The position numbers and the translations under genes are program-made. This document shows, piece after piece, positions 1 through 13,141 of a stretch of 64,000 nucleotides of DNA. Location of the stretch: assembly GCA_030522415.1 (NCBI GenBank), contig CM060111.1, positions 46,251,559 to 46,315,558 of the forward strand, read 5' to 3'. The stretch is from Channallabes apus (taxonomy: Eukaryota > Chordata > Actinopteri > Siluriformes > Clariidae). Positions within the stretch are counted from its first letter, which is position 1; the number at the start of each line of letters is the position of its first letter. The notes beneath the pieces are model-generated. The model was not told the DNA's origin and did no database searches. It saw only the letters and a program-made list of their open reading frames with translations.

Positions 1-2440
1 GCTGTTCTTACCTACAGTATACACTCGGAGAAACTAAAATCCCTGGAATCCCTGGAATGAGATTTTTCTTACCATAGCATGTAGTGTTATTAATCACTCT
101 ACACTGTTTTTAATTACTTTTAATTTTAGATTTTATTTATAAATAAACAAAACAAATTAAATTATTCCATGTGTATTTACACTTTGTAAAATGGCATAAA
201 AAATGATGGGTCGTGTATCGAGCGATTAAAAACAATACAAGGCACGTTATGATGAGGAAACTTTCTATCTCGTCCATTCCAGTGATTAAAAAACGGTAAA
301 AATGTCAATTTTGGAATCCACAGACGCTCAAACAGCAAAAGAACATGATAATAATAATCAAAATAATATTATTCTTTTTGCTGTTTATGTCCACCATTTA
401 ATAATGATTTAATTATTAAAGCTGCTCACATCGCGCGCTTTCACTTTAAAAATGCAGTGTTTAATCAGCAAGTATATGTCGCCTCTCTTTATGATTGATA
501 AATATTCTGACTGAAACAAATCTGCTCGTGTCGGCTCATATCGGGAGCATTTTTGATGAAAGAGGAGAGTAGAAGGGGAAAACTGAAAGTGTGTACAAAC
601 AACAGCACAATGCATGTGTGTGAATGGCTGAAACGTGGTTGTGAATAAACCTTTTAGTGAATTTAAAACATTTGCGTGATCCCGCGGCGCGCATGTGCGC
701 TCTTTAACTTTGCCGAGTTTTGATCTAAAGTCAGAAGAACGCGCGCGCCGATATGAGAGATTAAATATCTCTTTCAGCAAACACATATTATAGGTGTTAA
801 ATAAGCGCTGTCTATGTGGCGCTGGGAGAAACGCACGCCGATGTCAGCCGCTGTACAGTATTTCAGTCATGATATACAGTACTAACTCTACCTCTCACGG
901 GCGAGCCTCCATATAGCAGACCAAAACGTCATTCGCGCGTCCCTAGCAAGGAGCATTTACTTACATCTAAATCATTTACATAAATCACTGATCACATTTA
1001 AACAATTTATTCATACAGATGTACATGTTTTATAGGTTTGTTACTGAAGAACTTTGGCAGTGGGCACACCTAATAATAAATGCCGGATTATTATTATTTT
1101 TTTATTTATAGTTTTATATAAATAAAATGCTTTTATAAATGAGGGCTACTGTTATCTACTTCAAATATTTGTTAAAACAGCCAGGAAACTCACTCTGACC
1201 ATTTTAATAATTCATTGATAAATTAGTGATTCCTTTGGTTTCGGCTGTGCTGCTGAAGGTGATCATGTCATCTCGTCGTCTCCGCAGCAGTGAGCACGCC
1301 TATAATTCACTTCTCATACGAATTACATAATCTAAATTTTTTTCCATTAGTTTATATTAAAGCAGATATTTCTCTTTCTATAAGTATATATTTTTCACGT
1401 CTGTGAGGCGAGTATACACGGAGTTTGGGTTCATTTTCTGACGCGCTCAAGTTCACCGAAATCAATACAGAACCCCGTTTACTTTATTTATTTAACAAAA
1501 TCATAAAGTTTTTTCGTCATTGTGAGTGCACCTAAATAAAAGTATAGTCTTATAAAAGCTACAAATTTAAAGAACACAAATTCTAAGATGACACAAGACC
1601 CTACACGTGTAGCTTTTCTAATTACACATAATAAAAAGGCTGTGTGTTAACGTTTACGTTGCTTAAATTCGATCCTAAGAAGACTGAATTTAATTTTAAT
1701 TATAAATTTGTACTGTAATGTTACTACTGTGATTATGAATTCGTTTAATTACAATGTTTCACTTTATTTTATCTGCAACGACGTGCAGCTGTGGACGACC
1801 TGCGCCTCATTAAGCCTGGAGAGAACGAACTGATGCCTGAGGCGTCAGTCTATAGTTATATAGCGCCACTCAGTGGTAAAAGCCAGCAAACGCACAAACC
1901 CGAATGCTATCGCCGTAGGCCGTGACGGTAGAAGTCGCATACTGCTTGTACACCCACTGTAACACAGGTTTGATTGACAGACAGGCTCTAATCCCTTAAG
2001 ACACTTAAACGCTCTATGTAGTGACACAGGCTTTAACACACACAGGCTCAAATACCCTTAGACATTTTGACACAAACTCTATGTTGTGACCCTAGCTTTA
2101 ACACATACAGGATCTAATACATTAGACATAACTTAAGCTCTTTAAGATAGAATAAAACCTATGCTCCTTCAAGCGATACACACGCTCCCACAACACACAC
2201 ACGCTCCTAATAGCAACACACACTCATAGAACATACACAGGCTTAGAGCTTTAACTAAGGGAGAGACACTAGAGACACGAGGGAGTAACAAACAGGAGTA
2301 ACTGGAAACAATAAGACACTAATCACACTCCACAATACTTAGGTAGAACTAAAGATACACTTAAGTACATTCAACACAGAAAACAAACCTCCAGAGCCAG
2401 GTCAACATAAATCTGAATATAAAAAAACAAATGACCACCA
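1..2440. other. AT-rich non-coding DNA, no gene recognised
   Basis: No open frame here resembles a known protein. The longest, 125 codons on the minus strand at 409-786, has low-complexity composition and no flanking splice logic. The stretch lies downstream of custos. It contains ordinary AT-rich intergenic sequence and, near its right end, a short degenerate tandem array. Confidence 0.6.
1979..2150. repeat. Degenerate tandem repeat, period about 63-65 bp
   Basis: About two and a half imperfect units are visible. Each carries an 'acaggctctaat'-like start, a 'cttagaca' block, a 'ctctatgttgtgac' block and a 'gctttaacacaca' end. The units have diverged by substitutions and small indels. Confidence 0.5.
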
Positions 2441-2458
2441 GACAGTATTGATGCTCGA

Positions 2459-2563
2459 CCCAGTTTCCCAGAACTAACAGCTTTTTATAACGTCTCTAAT
2501 TGGCTGCCACGGCGCAGGTGAGCTTCTTCCTCACCTGACCGAGGTGCCTTCTGGGAAACTGGG
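2459..2563. repeat. Nested inverted repeat (stem-loop)
   Basis: A perfect 14-bp inverted repeat, CCCAGTTTCCCAGA at 2459-2472 and its complement at 2550-2563, encloses a second one, CAGGTGAG at 2515-2522 and CTCACCTG at 2530-2537. It may be a small MITE or a cruciform-prone spacer. No coding content is visible. Confidence 0.5.
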
Positions 2564-2569
2564 TAACTG

Positions 2570-2723
2570 TAACACACCTCACTGTACTGACCTCAGATCA
2601 GGAGAACTGTCTCTGAAGTATATTGGATGGTCCATTGATGCGTCACTCTTCATGGACACACAGCTGGGTTCTGCTGAGTCTGACTTCTTTCCCTCCATCA
2701 TTCTACAACAGAAAAATACAAGT
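2570..2723 (+). repeat. Dispersed repeat family A, copy 1
   Basis: This segment is clearly similar to 3840-3980 and 34415-34585. Shared blocks include 'cctcactgtactgacctca', 'gtccattga' and 'tcatggacacacagctggg'. I do not recognise the family. Like the copy at 34.4 kb, it is followed at once by the end of a Tc1-like transposon. Confidence 0.6.
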
Positions 2724-3710
2724 GCATCTCAATAAATTAGAATATAACTGAAAAGTTGATTTATTTCAGTAATTTATAAATAATTCAGTTATTTAAATCT
2801 TCTCCTGCCTGATTTTCTAGCTAAGCACTTCAGTAACTGTGTATGTTGGCTCACTTATAAAATCAGATACCAGAAGACTACAAAGGATGGTTCGGACTGC
2901 TGAAAGGATTATCGGCGCTCCCCTGGTCAAACTGCAAGAACTGTATATATTCAGAGTTTAAAAAAAAGGGCTCAGATTATCACTTTGGACCCTTCACATT
3001 CAAGCCACCTTTTCTTTGACCTTTTGCCGTCCCTGGAGACTTTGGGCACAAGGATCTTGATTTTAACTGAATCAAACCCAGACCCTGGAGGTGCAAGGCG
3101 ACAGTGCTAACCACTGTCCAAAAACTCTCTGGAAGCTTCTGGTCACCTAAACAAATTCCTTGTACATGCAAATGTACTTGACAATAAAGCTCTTTCTGAT
3201 TTAGTTCAAAGAGTGAAACTTTATTTTTCCGTATATTATATGGATTCATTACACACAGACTGATATTTGATTGGAGTCTGTGAGGTTGTGATGGATCCAA
3301 ATGCAGGGGAGAGATCAAAAGAAGCTCCTTGTAGTATATCATGTTGTATATGGGTCAAAGTGAGGCTTGAAACGGGTTTGGCAACTGACGCGGGATTCTT
3401 TGCCGCGGGGTTGGAAGCGCAGAGAGCCGGTGAGAGAGAAGTGAACTCACGATGAAAGCCAGTGTGTGTAAAAAGAAGTCATGCAGGTTTGGCTGGTCTG
3501 TGCACCTGTTCCTTCCATTAAACCTTCCATTAATGTGCTTGGATACAGCACTCTGTGAACAGCCAGCTTCTTTAGCAATGACCTTTTGTGTCCTACCCTC
3601 CATGTACAGGATGTCAATGATTGTCTTCTGGACAACTGTCAAGTGAGGAGTCTTTCCCAATATAATAAAATATACTATATTATAGCCTAACACTTGTAAT
3701 GTCATTCAAA
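2724..3710 (-). mobile_element. Decayed Tc1-like transposon remnant
   Basis: The left end at 2724 ('tacaagtgcatctcaataaa') resembles a common fish Tc1-family terminus, and more of the same terminus appears near 3205-3270 after unrelated inserted sequence. A minus-strand frame at 3445-3660 encodes the start of a Tc1-type transposase, with a helix-turn-helix-like stretch around EAGCSQSAVSKHING. The rest of the transposase, including the DDE core, is absent, so the element is dead. Confidence 0.6.
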
Positions 3711-3814
3711 ATCTAATTAGGGATCATAGAATCTTCTGAGTTTCACCAAAGTTAACTGCTGCATTTCTGCATTTCATCAGCTTCACCCGACTTCTCTCTC
3801 AAAGATCAGGTTCC

Positions 3815-3985
3815 ACTGAGTGAATAATGTTGCCATGAACCACACCATGGTACTGACCTTATATCTGTAGAACTGTCTCTGTCTCTGAAGTATATTGGAT
3901 GGTCCATTGACGTGTCACTCTTCATGGACACACAGCTGGGTTCTGCTGAGTCTGATCTCTTTCCCTCCATCATTCTACAACACAG
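3815..3985 (+). repeat. Dispersed repeat family A, copy 2
   Basis: This is the same family as 2570-2723, sharing 'gtatattggatggtccattga' and 'cacagctgggttctgctgag'. Unlike the copies at 2.6 and 34.4 kb, it is not followed by the Tc1 terminus, so it represents a form without that insertion. Confidence 0.55.
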
Positions 3986-5714
3986 ATATTATTAGAGATT
4001 AAATTAGGGGAATGTGATGATAATGTAATATGGATTATTGGTTAAAGTATAGTGTTGTACAGAACCTCAAACACACTCAGTTTAATCACCAGCAAAAAAG
4101 AGTGTGTTTTTAATAATAAAATTAACAAAACAAGGAAATAATCACTGTGGAAAAAATAATGATATGACAAAATGGAACATTAATGTCTGTGGTATGACTA
4201 CATTTACATACATATTGCTAATATGTAATGATTCTGGTATTGAACTACATGACCATAACAAGGCATAAACCAAGACCATAAGGTATAAAACAACCTGTGT
4301 TCATCTAACCTTCAGTAAAATCTCCTAAACATGTTGTGTATGTAGAGTAAATTTAGAGAGATGATATATTCCAGATGTAGGTTTAGATACTCACCGTGTT
4401 TACTGCTGAAGCATTTATTTTCGACACAAAATGCAGCTGCTGAGATTCACTTTCATTTTTACTGTATACCTGGGTTGGGCGAAGTGTGCGCACACACACA
4501 CACACACACGAGCCCTGATGCTGCAAACTCTGACATATTGAGCTTCACATTATCCACACCATCACTCATCTTCACACTCTCATGCCACACTTTCACATTA
4601 AAATACAGGGTGATTCACTTGAAAGAGGCCCTGAATATTCTGTAATAATTCTCACTAGGTCAAAGTAATCTGAATGAAACAATGAGCTCCTCACTATATG
4701 GAGCTTCAAACACACGAGGATGTCCCTGAGTCAGACCACTCAGGTTAGACAGCCATCAGGACGTTTAACAGCTTCATTCGACTTCTCATCAGGATGCTGG
4801 TGTACAGTAAAGAGCAGCATGTATTCATAGTGCAAATATATTGGATCACCAACTCGTTTAATTGAGTTGATTTAGGAAGAAACATGGAGTAGAACAATAT
4901 TTCACCTTCTCATCGCTGCTTGTGATGTTAGGACTTACACAAAATCTGTCCACTAGATGTCAGTAGAATGAACCATCACTACCGTCGAGTCTGTGTTGAA
5001 TAACTTTTAACCTGTAGTAGACGGGTCCTGATGATCTATAACAGATCCTGAAGTGATTTGTGCATGAAAGGCTAATGTGTAGTCGAGTTAGAGGAGATTA
5101 ATCATGTGACCTCACATAGTTAATAAACCAAAAACGAACAGGGGTTTCAGGATCAGTACAGTGAAGACGTGATGTGGGGCGTGTGATGTTTCATTATATA
5201 AGCTAATGTTTGTACATCATAACAATCGCATCAGACTCTCTGGTCATGAGCTTCAGAATCTGATTGTTGAGTTTTCAGTAGAAATTAAACCCCAGAGCAG
5301 TTTGTTGGAGCGAGACTTGGAAAATGTCTCAGAAGCCCATCTGTAAGTCTGGGTTGTGATTACGGAGACCTGTGTGTGCTGGGCAGGTGAAAGTGGGCGG
5401 GGCTTACCAGATTCCAGAAGTTTAACATTTTATTTAAAATCAATCATCATTAAAATAAAGTAAACATTTCTCTTTCATAAAAAAAATTTACAAAAAAAAA
5501 ACATCTACATAAACTAACAGAAAATGAGAGCAAACTACAGTTAATCTGAATAAAGAACCGCTGCTAATATTAAACTCAAACTGAAACAGATTAATCTTCT
5601 GTCACTGGTTTATTCTGACTCTTTCAGTACTTTATTCACTTTCTTCTTTTTCCTTCTTCTTCTGTGTGTTGTTCTCTCCGCTCTGTTCCTGACTCACAGC
5701 TCTGTCTCTCTGCA
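3986..5714. other. Non-coding DNA downstream of custos
   Basis: No supported gene. The stretch includes a short CA run near 4490-4510. The last few hundred bases before 5715 should be the custos 3' untranslated region on the minus strand. I cannot assign a polyadenylation site with confidence. Confidence 0.5.
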
Positions 5715-6217
5715 CTAACGACTCGTCACAGCTTTCCTTTTCTTCTTTTTTTTCTTCTTCCGTTCAGCACTGTCCTCATCCCTCGCTCCGGTGTCCGTCC
5801 TCTCGTCCCCCCGTCCCGTCTCTGTGGAGGAGGAAGGAAGTAGATCTGATATGGACACGGCCGCTTCCCTCAGTCTCGACTCCATCTCACTGTCACTGTC
5901 ACTGAGAGGGGGGGGGGGGAGTGGTCAATGGTTACTATGGCAACAAGTAAGTGAGGAAAGGTAAGGAGAAACATCCTCACAGTAAATACACAGTGCTGTT
6001 TAAAAAAAAAATTTAAAAAAAGAAGAAAAAAAAAAAAAAAGAAAAAAAAAAAACACTTGATTTTTTTTTTGCACATTTTTCACTCGTACGGTATAAATAA
6101 CTTAACTTTTAACATTATCCAAGGCAAACCATAGTAAATACAAAACACAGCTTTTAAACAATGATTTCATTTATTGAGGAGAAATAAACCTGTCCAAACT
6201 TACCTGGCTCTGTGTGA

Positions 6218-6249
<32 letters not shown>

Positions 6250-7096
6250 GGCTGCTTAGTCAAGATTCAGATGTAAATCTGACTGAGATCCTTAAACAGG
6301 CTGATCAGGCTCGAAAACCAATGTCCAATGTGGCTGCATTAAAACAATTATTTACTGTATTTACAGCAGCGATGTGAAAGACTCATCAACAGTTATTCAA
6401 ACACTTGATTGCCGGTGTTGGGTGGAACAATCAGTTATTAGGTTTAGGGGGCAATTACTCCCCCCCACACACACACACATAGGGCCAGGCAGGTTTCAAT
6501 AGCTTTTCTCCCTTAATAAATGAAAGCGTCATTTACTCGGGTTATCTTTATGTGATATTAAAATGTGTTTGATCATTGAAGTGTGACAAATATGCAAACA
6601 AATAAAATAAATTCAGGAAGGGGGCAAATACTTTTTCACAGCACTGTACCCATCTGTTTGTGGGAGTGTGTTACCTGGAGCTGGGTGCAGGTCTGCGTTT
6701 AGGAGGCGGGGCTTGCTTTGGCTCCTCCCTCCAGTTACCAGGAAGTGATGTAGTGAAAAGTCTGAAACCTCGAGAACAAAGCAATAAATTCAGGTTTAAA
6801 CTTAAACAAACTAAACTTAACCTGATCAAACTCTATCGCCACACGCTGCAGTGCATTCTGGGAAAATTCTGTGGTACAGACACACTGCTGCTCCAGGTGC
6901 ATCATGGGGCTGAAATATATACACCATCATATGCAGTGTTTTAAATCACCTTCAGACTCATCCTGTGTGTTTTCCTGTGGAGCGGATTTACAGTCCGGAG
7001 TCTCGCTGAACACCTCACAGATCACACTGCAACACACACACACACACGTTTAATCACATCTAAAAACGACATGCTTTTTGTCAACTGTATCTCTCT

Positions 7097-7171
<75 letters not shown>

Positions 7172-7903
7172 ACCTTATTATTATCTGCACATTTTTCTCA
7201 CACATCCACACTTCCAATTATTTTCTTTTCTAAAATTATTATTATTATTTGTTTTTATTTATTTATTTTCTATTATAATTTTATTTATTTATTATTTTAT
7301 ATATAATTATTCTATATATATATATATATATAATTTTTTTTTTGTTAAATTTCTTTAATTTTTGTGAAGCTGCTTTGAGACAATGACCATTGTTAAAAGC
7401 GCTATATAAATAAAATTGAATTGAATTGAATTGAATTGACCTGTCCAGCATGGCTCCGAGCTTCTTGGCCACGTGACAGCGGAACTCTGGTGTGGTCTTC
7501 AGTTGGTTTCCGTCGTGCGCGTGCTCACACACTTTCAGCCTGTACACAGAGAAACATTACTCATCTGATTAAAGTGTGTTTAACTAAAAGTCTGAACTCC
7601 AGCATGTGTGTGTGTGTGTGTGTTTACCTCTTGCTGTGTGTGTGCTGCTCTCCAGCTGTACAGGAATAAACATCACATCATCACACAGTTACTGAACATA
7701 AAGCAGAACACACACACTCTCTCTCTCTCTCTCTCTACAGCACCAGCTGTGATGTGCAGTAAGAGCGCTGCTGTGCATTAGTAATGGCACCCGGTACCTG
7801 GCTGTGCCCGGTGTGTTTCAGCCCCGAAGCTCCACACCGCCTCTTTAATCCTCTCATCTTCATCCTCATCCTCACTGCTGCTGCGGTCACTGCGCGCGCT
7901 CAT
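5715..7903 (-). CDS. custos: Protein CUSTOS (C12orf43 homologue), complete, six exons
   Basis: Coding exons on the minus strand are 7798-7903, 7628-7655, 7441-7539, 6950-7026, 6675-6768 and 5715-5901. All junctions are GT/AG, phases match, and the sum is 591 bp (196 codons plus stop). Exon 1 begins MSARSDRSSSEDEDEDE, an acidic serine-rich start. Exon 3 carries the family signature DGNQLKTTPEFRCHVAKKLG, and exon 5 has GFRLFTTSLPG. The last exon has an acidic SDSDSEMESRLREAAVS block and a lysine-rich tail typical of a nuclear signal. The family is known as a nuclear regulator of Wnt/beta-catenin signalling in early development. Human CUSTOS is longer (about 262 residues as I recall). Identification rests on remembered human sequence. 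The exon 3 donor lies at the junction with an L2 tail. Confidence 0.88.
6170..6646 (-). mobile_element. Decayed Tc1-like transposon in custos intron 5
   Basis: The right part, 6408-6646, matches the end of the intact Tc1 at 60692-62309: the last transposase codons, 'cagttattaggtt', 'gggggcaattact' and the terminal '...tttttcacagcactg' followed by TA. The left part keeps 'ctctgtgtgaaaaagt' followed by a long poly-A run (about 6224-6249). The centre is unrelated or rearranged. It lies inside a custos intron and should be inert. Confidence 0.7.
7104..7171. repeat. (TA)n(TG)n microsatellite
   Basis: A run of about 22 TA units is followed by about 11 TG units within custos intron 3. A second TA tract follows at about 7315-7332. 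Confidence 0.9.
7362..7440 (+). mobile_element. 3' tail of an L2-like LINE
   Basis: The block 'tttgagacaatgaccattgttaaaagcgctata...' followed by repeated GAATT units matches the 3' end of the L2 element at 58210-58281. The tail ends exactly at the custos exon 3 boundary: base 7441 is the last exon base, and the donor GT (7440-7439 on the minus strand) is the last dinucleotide before it. Confidence 0.8.
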
Positions 7904-8130
7904 TACTCATCACTCTGTAAAACCTCTTAAACCTAAAACTAAACACACACCAACACAACATGAACCCGAACAACTGAACGTGAATAACTTTACAGATCCC
8001 ACTGCACTACTGGTTTAATCCCCACACACTCCTGTGATCAGCGGCCGCTGGACTGCAGTCTGAGTCGCGGACTTTAAACGTCATCACACACACCCGCGCG
8101 CGAAGGTGAGTTTCTAGACGATTCTCTCTC
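7904..8130 (-). promoter_or_regulatory. Putative custos promoter / 5' UTR
   Basis: The region upstream of the custos ATG is CpG-richer than its surroundings (GCGGCCGC near 8040, CCGCGCGCG near 8095) and lies next to a clean start codon. It is placed by position and composition only. A GTGAGT donor-like site at about 8105 on the plus strand could belong to a divergent transcript, but nothing else supports one. Confidence 0.35.
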
Positions 8131-11057
8131 TCTCTCTTTGTTTTAGATGTATTTGTATTTTATTTACACATTTTTTTCTACATGTATAAATAAAATAGAA
8201 CATAACCAAATTCGAGTTATGTACAGAACTTCCGGGGAAAATGTAAAGACATTTCTTTATTTTGTGTACAAGTGAAAACCTGAACCCGTTACTGCCACCT
8301 GCTGGGGAGAGAATAGAACTGATTTTATATGGAATTCACTTGTGAATAAATAACTAACTGAATGACTGAGTCAAACATGAGGACAAAATAGCTTATAAAA
8401 TTAATAAATTCAACCCTCATGCTGAAACCAATACAGCTAGACTGACATATTAAATGATTAACATATTTTAGTTGAGAAATACTCAAACAAAAATAAGAAA
8501 AATAAATGTGAAAAAACTCATCACAGAGCAATTAAATAAAATTATATATACAATATATATATATATATATATAAATATATATATAAAGAATCCCAACCAC
8601 CGTTTCCTCCCAAGTCATAAATCAGGACAGAAAACTCACTTTTTAATGAAATGGTTTATTTTCTTTCATTTTTTTTAGAAACAACTACAATCACACAGAA
8701 TGAAACTAATAACAAACTTCTAACTTTGTCTATAATACAATCTTTTTAAAACTATAATCAGAAAAAAGTTTTGTTTCAGTCTGACCGAACTGCAGAAAGA
8801 GTTTAGTGTCTTTTCCCCCGATCCAGCTCACAGTCTGATCTACTGTCGGGCTTCAGAAACAGATCAGGTCTAATCACCATCTGACTCTTCATCTAGAATC
8901 TGAGCAACTGCTATTGGAAAGTAGATTTCTGTTTGTTCGTTATCATCGCTGGAATTTTGGGGAGTTATGTGATATTTTCCGTTTCAGTCCTGATACAGGC
9001 TTCATCATCATCATCATCATCAAAGACAAATTGTAATGCAAAAAATAAAAGTGTATATAAAACATGTTTCCAGTTGAACACGTTGTACACAAATCAGTAA
9101 CACAAACGTAACCAGCTTTCCTCCTGGACGAAACACGAGTCGGCTTCTCGCAGGGCGTCATGGCAACTAAACGTCACCGGGGAAAAATACAAACACTTTA
9201 AAGTGTCTAAATTCAGTGAGGTGAAGAATAAAAACATTCAACATGATGCGACGGGAAAAAACTACTTATCAGCTTACATACGTGTGAAATCACCTGATTT
9301 ATCACAAGGAATTAATTTTAAACTGATTATTTTATGAGAATTCAAAATAAATCTGTAGAATCTCACTCAGATGCTACACAATATCTCATTATTATTATTA
9401 TTGTCTGTGTTTCCATGTGATGTTTATCTCTCCTTACAAAACTCTCATCATCAGACTTAAGACGTCTTAGTGTTTATCTGTTTAGTGTTTTAAGTGGAAA
9501 TGAAGCTCAATAATAACATCCTGTATGATACTGTGATAAAGTCGTCATCAGTGTGTGAGTGTGAGGTCTGTGTCATGTCTGATGGGACGAACGTGTTTCT
9601 GTGTGTATCAGCAAATCTGCTGCATTAGATACAAACTAAACACTGCTGAGTGAGGGAGACAGGTGTGCGTGTGTGTGAGGCCACTCAGACGTGTCAGAGA
9701 CACATGGGGCTCTCTCTCACACACACACACCACTCAGGGGTGGTACATTCAGCTGAATATCAGACATTCAGACACTGACACACTCCTGACACACACAGTG
9801 TTCATGACGCAGCAGCTGATTGTTTCTCTCTGACTGACGGCTGATTTCAGGATCATCATAACTCTGACTTTTACATCCTGTAGTGACACTAATTACACAA
9901 TCACACCTCGTTTATTTCCCTCATCACTGTGGCAGGTGAATACAGAGCAGTTCTAACACACACACACTCACATTACTTGTTCAACATCTAAGAAATGGGG
10001 TGCCATTATTTATGGCTCTCTTAAACTGTGTCAGAAAGAGTCCTGCATTTTTATTTCTTCACTTATTTACATTTATTTATTCATTAAGTCCTAGTTTGAA
10101 CACAAGGGGGCGACACTTTTCACTTTTCAAAAGGTAAAGAAAAAGCTACAAAAATGATTTGTTGAAATTAAATATTCTTTGACCATTAAAAAGAAACGGT
10201 TCTAAAACTGTCCTCAGAACTCTCTACTTGTGGATCTGTTAGTTATAGACCTTTGACTTGCTGCAAAATAAATTTACGAAGAATCTATTTTGGTTCATTT
10301 TCACATCAAAAAGCCCCTCCCAAAGATCTGCTTAATCCCGCCCCTTTTCCTTAAATGGAAGTATGTGTCACATGGAGCATGTGACACATACGCAAATGTT
10401 AAAAAAAAACGCAAGCGTTAACAAAATCGAAGGCTTTATGACAAGCGCCACTGGTTACAGACCGGAATGTTCTGGTTAATGTTTATTAATATTTTAGGAA
10501 ACAGGAAAAATTTAATTAGTTTCGATTCTCCGTCTTCAGTTTCCTCATCAGCTTCTCTTTTACATTAAATAAATAAACTCCTACATCCTGATGCTCAGAG
10601 CTGACACTAGAGACTCCTTCCGCTGACGTTACACAGATCTGTTTCTGATCAGCGACCCGTTCGCCGTACACATCACCACGAATGAACCGTTACTATGGAA
10701 ACCATAATCATATAACCCTGTGTTCTGTCTGAGCTGCGGCTAAAGAGAACTAATCGCCACCTTCTGGCTGAACGCTGGTACTGCACCTGTGTGGTGGTGT
10801 GTGTTATAACTTCTCTGTATTCACACTCTGGCAGGTCATAGAGGTTTTGCTCACTTTTAGGGTAAAAACACAAAGTTTATCATCAACAGGTGGAAGGAAA
10901 CTTCTGGAAAAATAGGAACTGATGGAAAAGAAGGAGTTTTATATAATCATCATCTGATCTTCAGCAGAAGTCCAGGTGGTGTGACGATGGCTGTGGTGAT
11001 GGAACGGAACTGTGACATTCTCTCTCTCTCACACACTCTCACTCTTTCTCTCTCACT

Positions 11058-11113
<56 letters not shown>

Positions 11114-11144
11114 GAGACTGTGACCTGGGCGGTTCTCAGCAGCA
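8131..11144. other. Intergenic DNA between unc119b and custos
   Basis: No open reading frame of interest. It contains a TA-rich stretch (8545-8585), a short TCA run (9003-9021) and several CA runs. The part nearest 11144 is presumably the unc119b 3' UTR. AATAAA-type signals on the minus strand occur at several places (for example near 10480), and I cannot choose between them. Confidence 0.5.
10361..10391. repeat. Perfect 14-bp inverted repeat with 3-bp loop
   Basis: GTATGTGTCACATG, then GAG, then CATGTGACACATAC. The arms are perfectly complementary. It lies in the probable 3' untranslated or downstream region of unc119b. It is too short for a miRNA precursor. Confidence 0.8.
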
Positions 11145-11801
11145 TCATTGGCCCCCGTTGTAAGCGTAATCCGCCTTGTTGTGCATGATCAGTTTGTTAT
11201 CCACAAAGTAGAAGCTGTCTGAGCGAGTCTCGTACGGGCGTTCCACCATCTGACGGACTGCACACAGGAACACACCAACATGTAAACTCACACACACTCG
11301 CACAGCGTGACCAGGACAAGGTTATTAGGTTGCTGTTACTCACTGAGCTCGTCCGGGAGCTGGGGGAACTCGTAGATGTGCTCGCAGGTGTTGCGGCTGT
11401 TCGGGATGCAGAAGCCGAAGTCAAAGTCGAAGTTCTTCAGCAGCCGATCCTGGAAGTAATGACGCTCGATCATCCGGAAATTATTCACCGGCCGATCTCC
11501 TACCGTGAACTCCACACTTTACACACACACACACACACACAGGAGAGAAAAAATCTGAGTAATCACTCATTAAAAGAGATGGAAAAAAGAAGCCAATTCG
11601 TTTCCCCCCTAATGTGACCTCATATAAGAAGAGCCCCTCCCCCAGCTTGTTGCCCAGCTCTGCAGATCTCTGGTGGGCGTGGCTCAGCAGTAGCTCATTT
11701 ACATAAACACTAAAACAGCACATCCGGAGAAGGAGTGTGAGCTGTGAAAAATCTGAGTGATGTTTTAACGATGTTTTAGTGAGTAACAGACACGGTGTAT
11801 T

Positions 11802-11840
<39 letters not shown>

Positions 11841-12951
11841 GGACAAATTCAGACACCGAGAGGGATGCAGAACTGAACAACAACAAACAGGAAGAGACCC
11901 AACAGGGAAAGTGTCACGTACGTGGCTCCGACTGTGCGGAGTTTAAGAAACGCAGATGTGAACTGATAGCGGACGAATCGGCCGGTACTCGTGTCCACGT
12001 CTACATTTTCTTCATCTTCAACGTCAACGTCTGAGAGACAGAGAGAGAGGACAGAGTTAAACACAAAAAAGAAAAACAGCATCTCAGCCTCAAGATAACA
12101 CTGGTAAGGGTTACCACACACACACACACACACTACCAACACCCTTCACTGTACTAAAGCTACTACACTCAGATTAAAGTGAGTGAGACAGACAGTGAGA
12201 CAGAGACAGACAGTGAGACATATGGATAGATAGACAGACGGACAGATAAACAGACAGAGAGACAGGCAGACAGACAGTGAGACAGACGGACAGTGAGACA
12301 GACGGACAGACAAACAGTGAGACAGACAGTGAAACAGGCAGACAGACAGTGAGACAGGCAGACAGACAGTGAGACAGGCAGACAGTGAGACAGAGAGAGA
12401 CAGACAGACAGTGAGACAGACGGACAGTGAGACAGACGGACAACGAGACAGTGAGACAGACAGACAGTAAGACAGACACAGAGAGAGACAGACAATGAGA
12501 CAGTGAGAGAAAGACGGACAGACAGACAGACAGAGAGACGGACAATGAGACAGTGAGACGGACAGTGAGAGAGAGACAGACAGCGAGAGACAGACAGTGA
12601 GAGACAGAGAGAGACAGACAGTGAGAGACGGACAGTGAGACAGTGAGACGGACAGTGAGAGACGGACAATGAGACGGACGGTGAGAGAGAGACAGACAGC
12701 AAGAGACAGACAGCGAGAGACAGACAGAGACAGTGAGACAGACAGTGAGAGACAGTGAGAGACAGTGAGACAGACAGCGAGACAGACAGACAGTGAGAGA
12801 CAGAGAGAGACGGACAGTGAGACAGTGAGAGTACCACAGTGAGGAGGTTTGGCGATCTCGAACAGCACCGTGCTCGTCTCCAGGTCTCTGATCTTGAAGC
12901 GTGTGAAGTCGATGTTGTAGACGTTGTCCTCAGGTTTACAGAGGTAGTCTG

Positions 12952-13003
<52 letters not shown>

Positions 13004-13106
13004 CTCTCTTATAAACACTAACACACTGAAACTACACCGCTGTAGTTCATCACTGATACAGTAAATTATACATTGTTACTTTTATTACTTTGATGCTAAT
13101 CTTACA

Positions 13107-13141
<35 letters not shown>

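Noticed and set aside
409..786. A 125-codon minus-strand frame
   Set aside because: No family resemblance, no splice context and biased composition; probably chance.
12146..13024. Long minus-strand open frames (292, 275 and 123 codons) rich in Ser, Leu, Cys and Val
   Set aside because: They are translations of the GACAGACAGTGA minisatellite and the adjacent TG tract. Only the short stretch at 12835-12948 is real coding sequence (unc119b exon 2).
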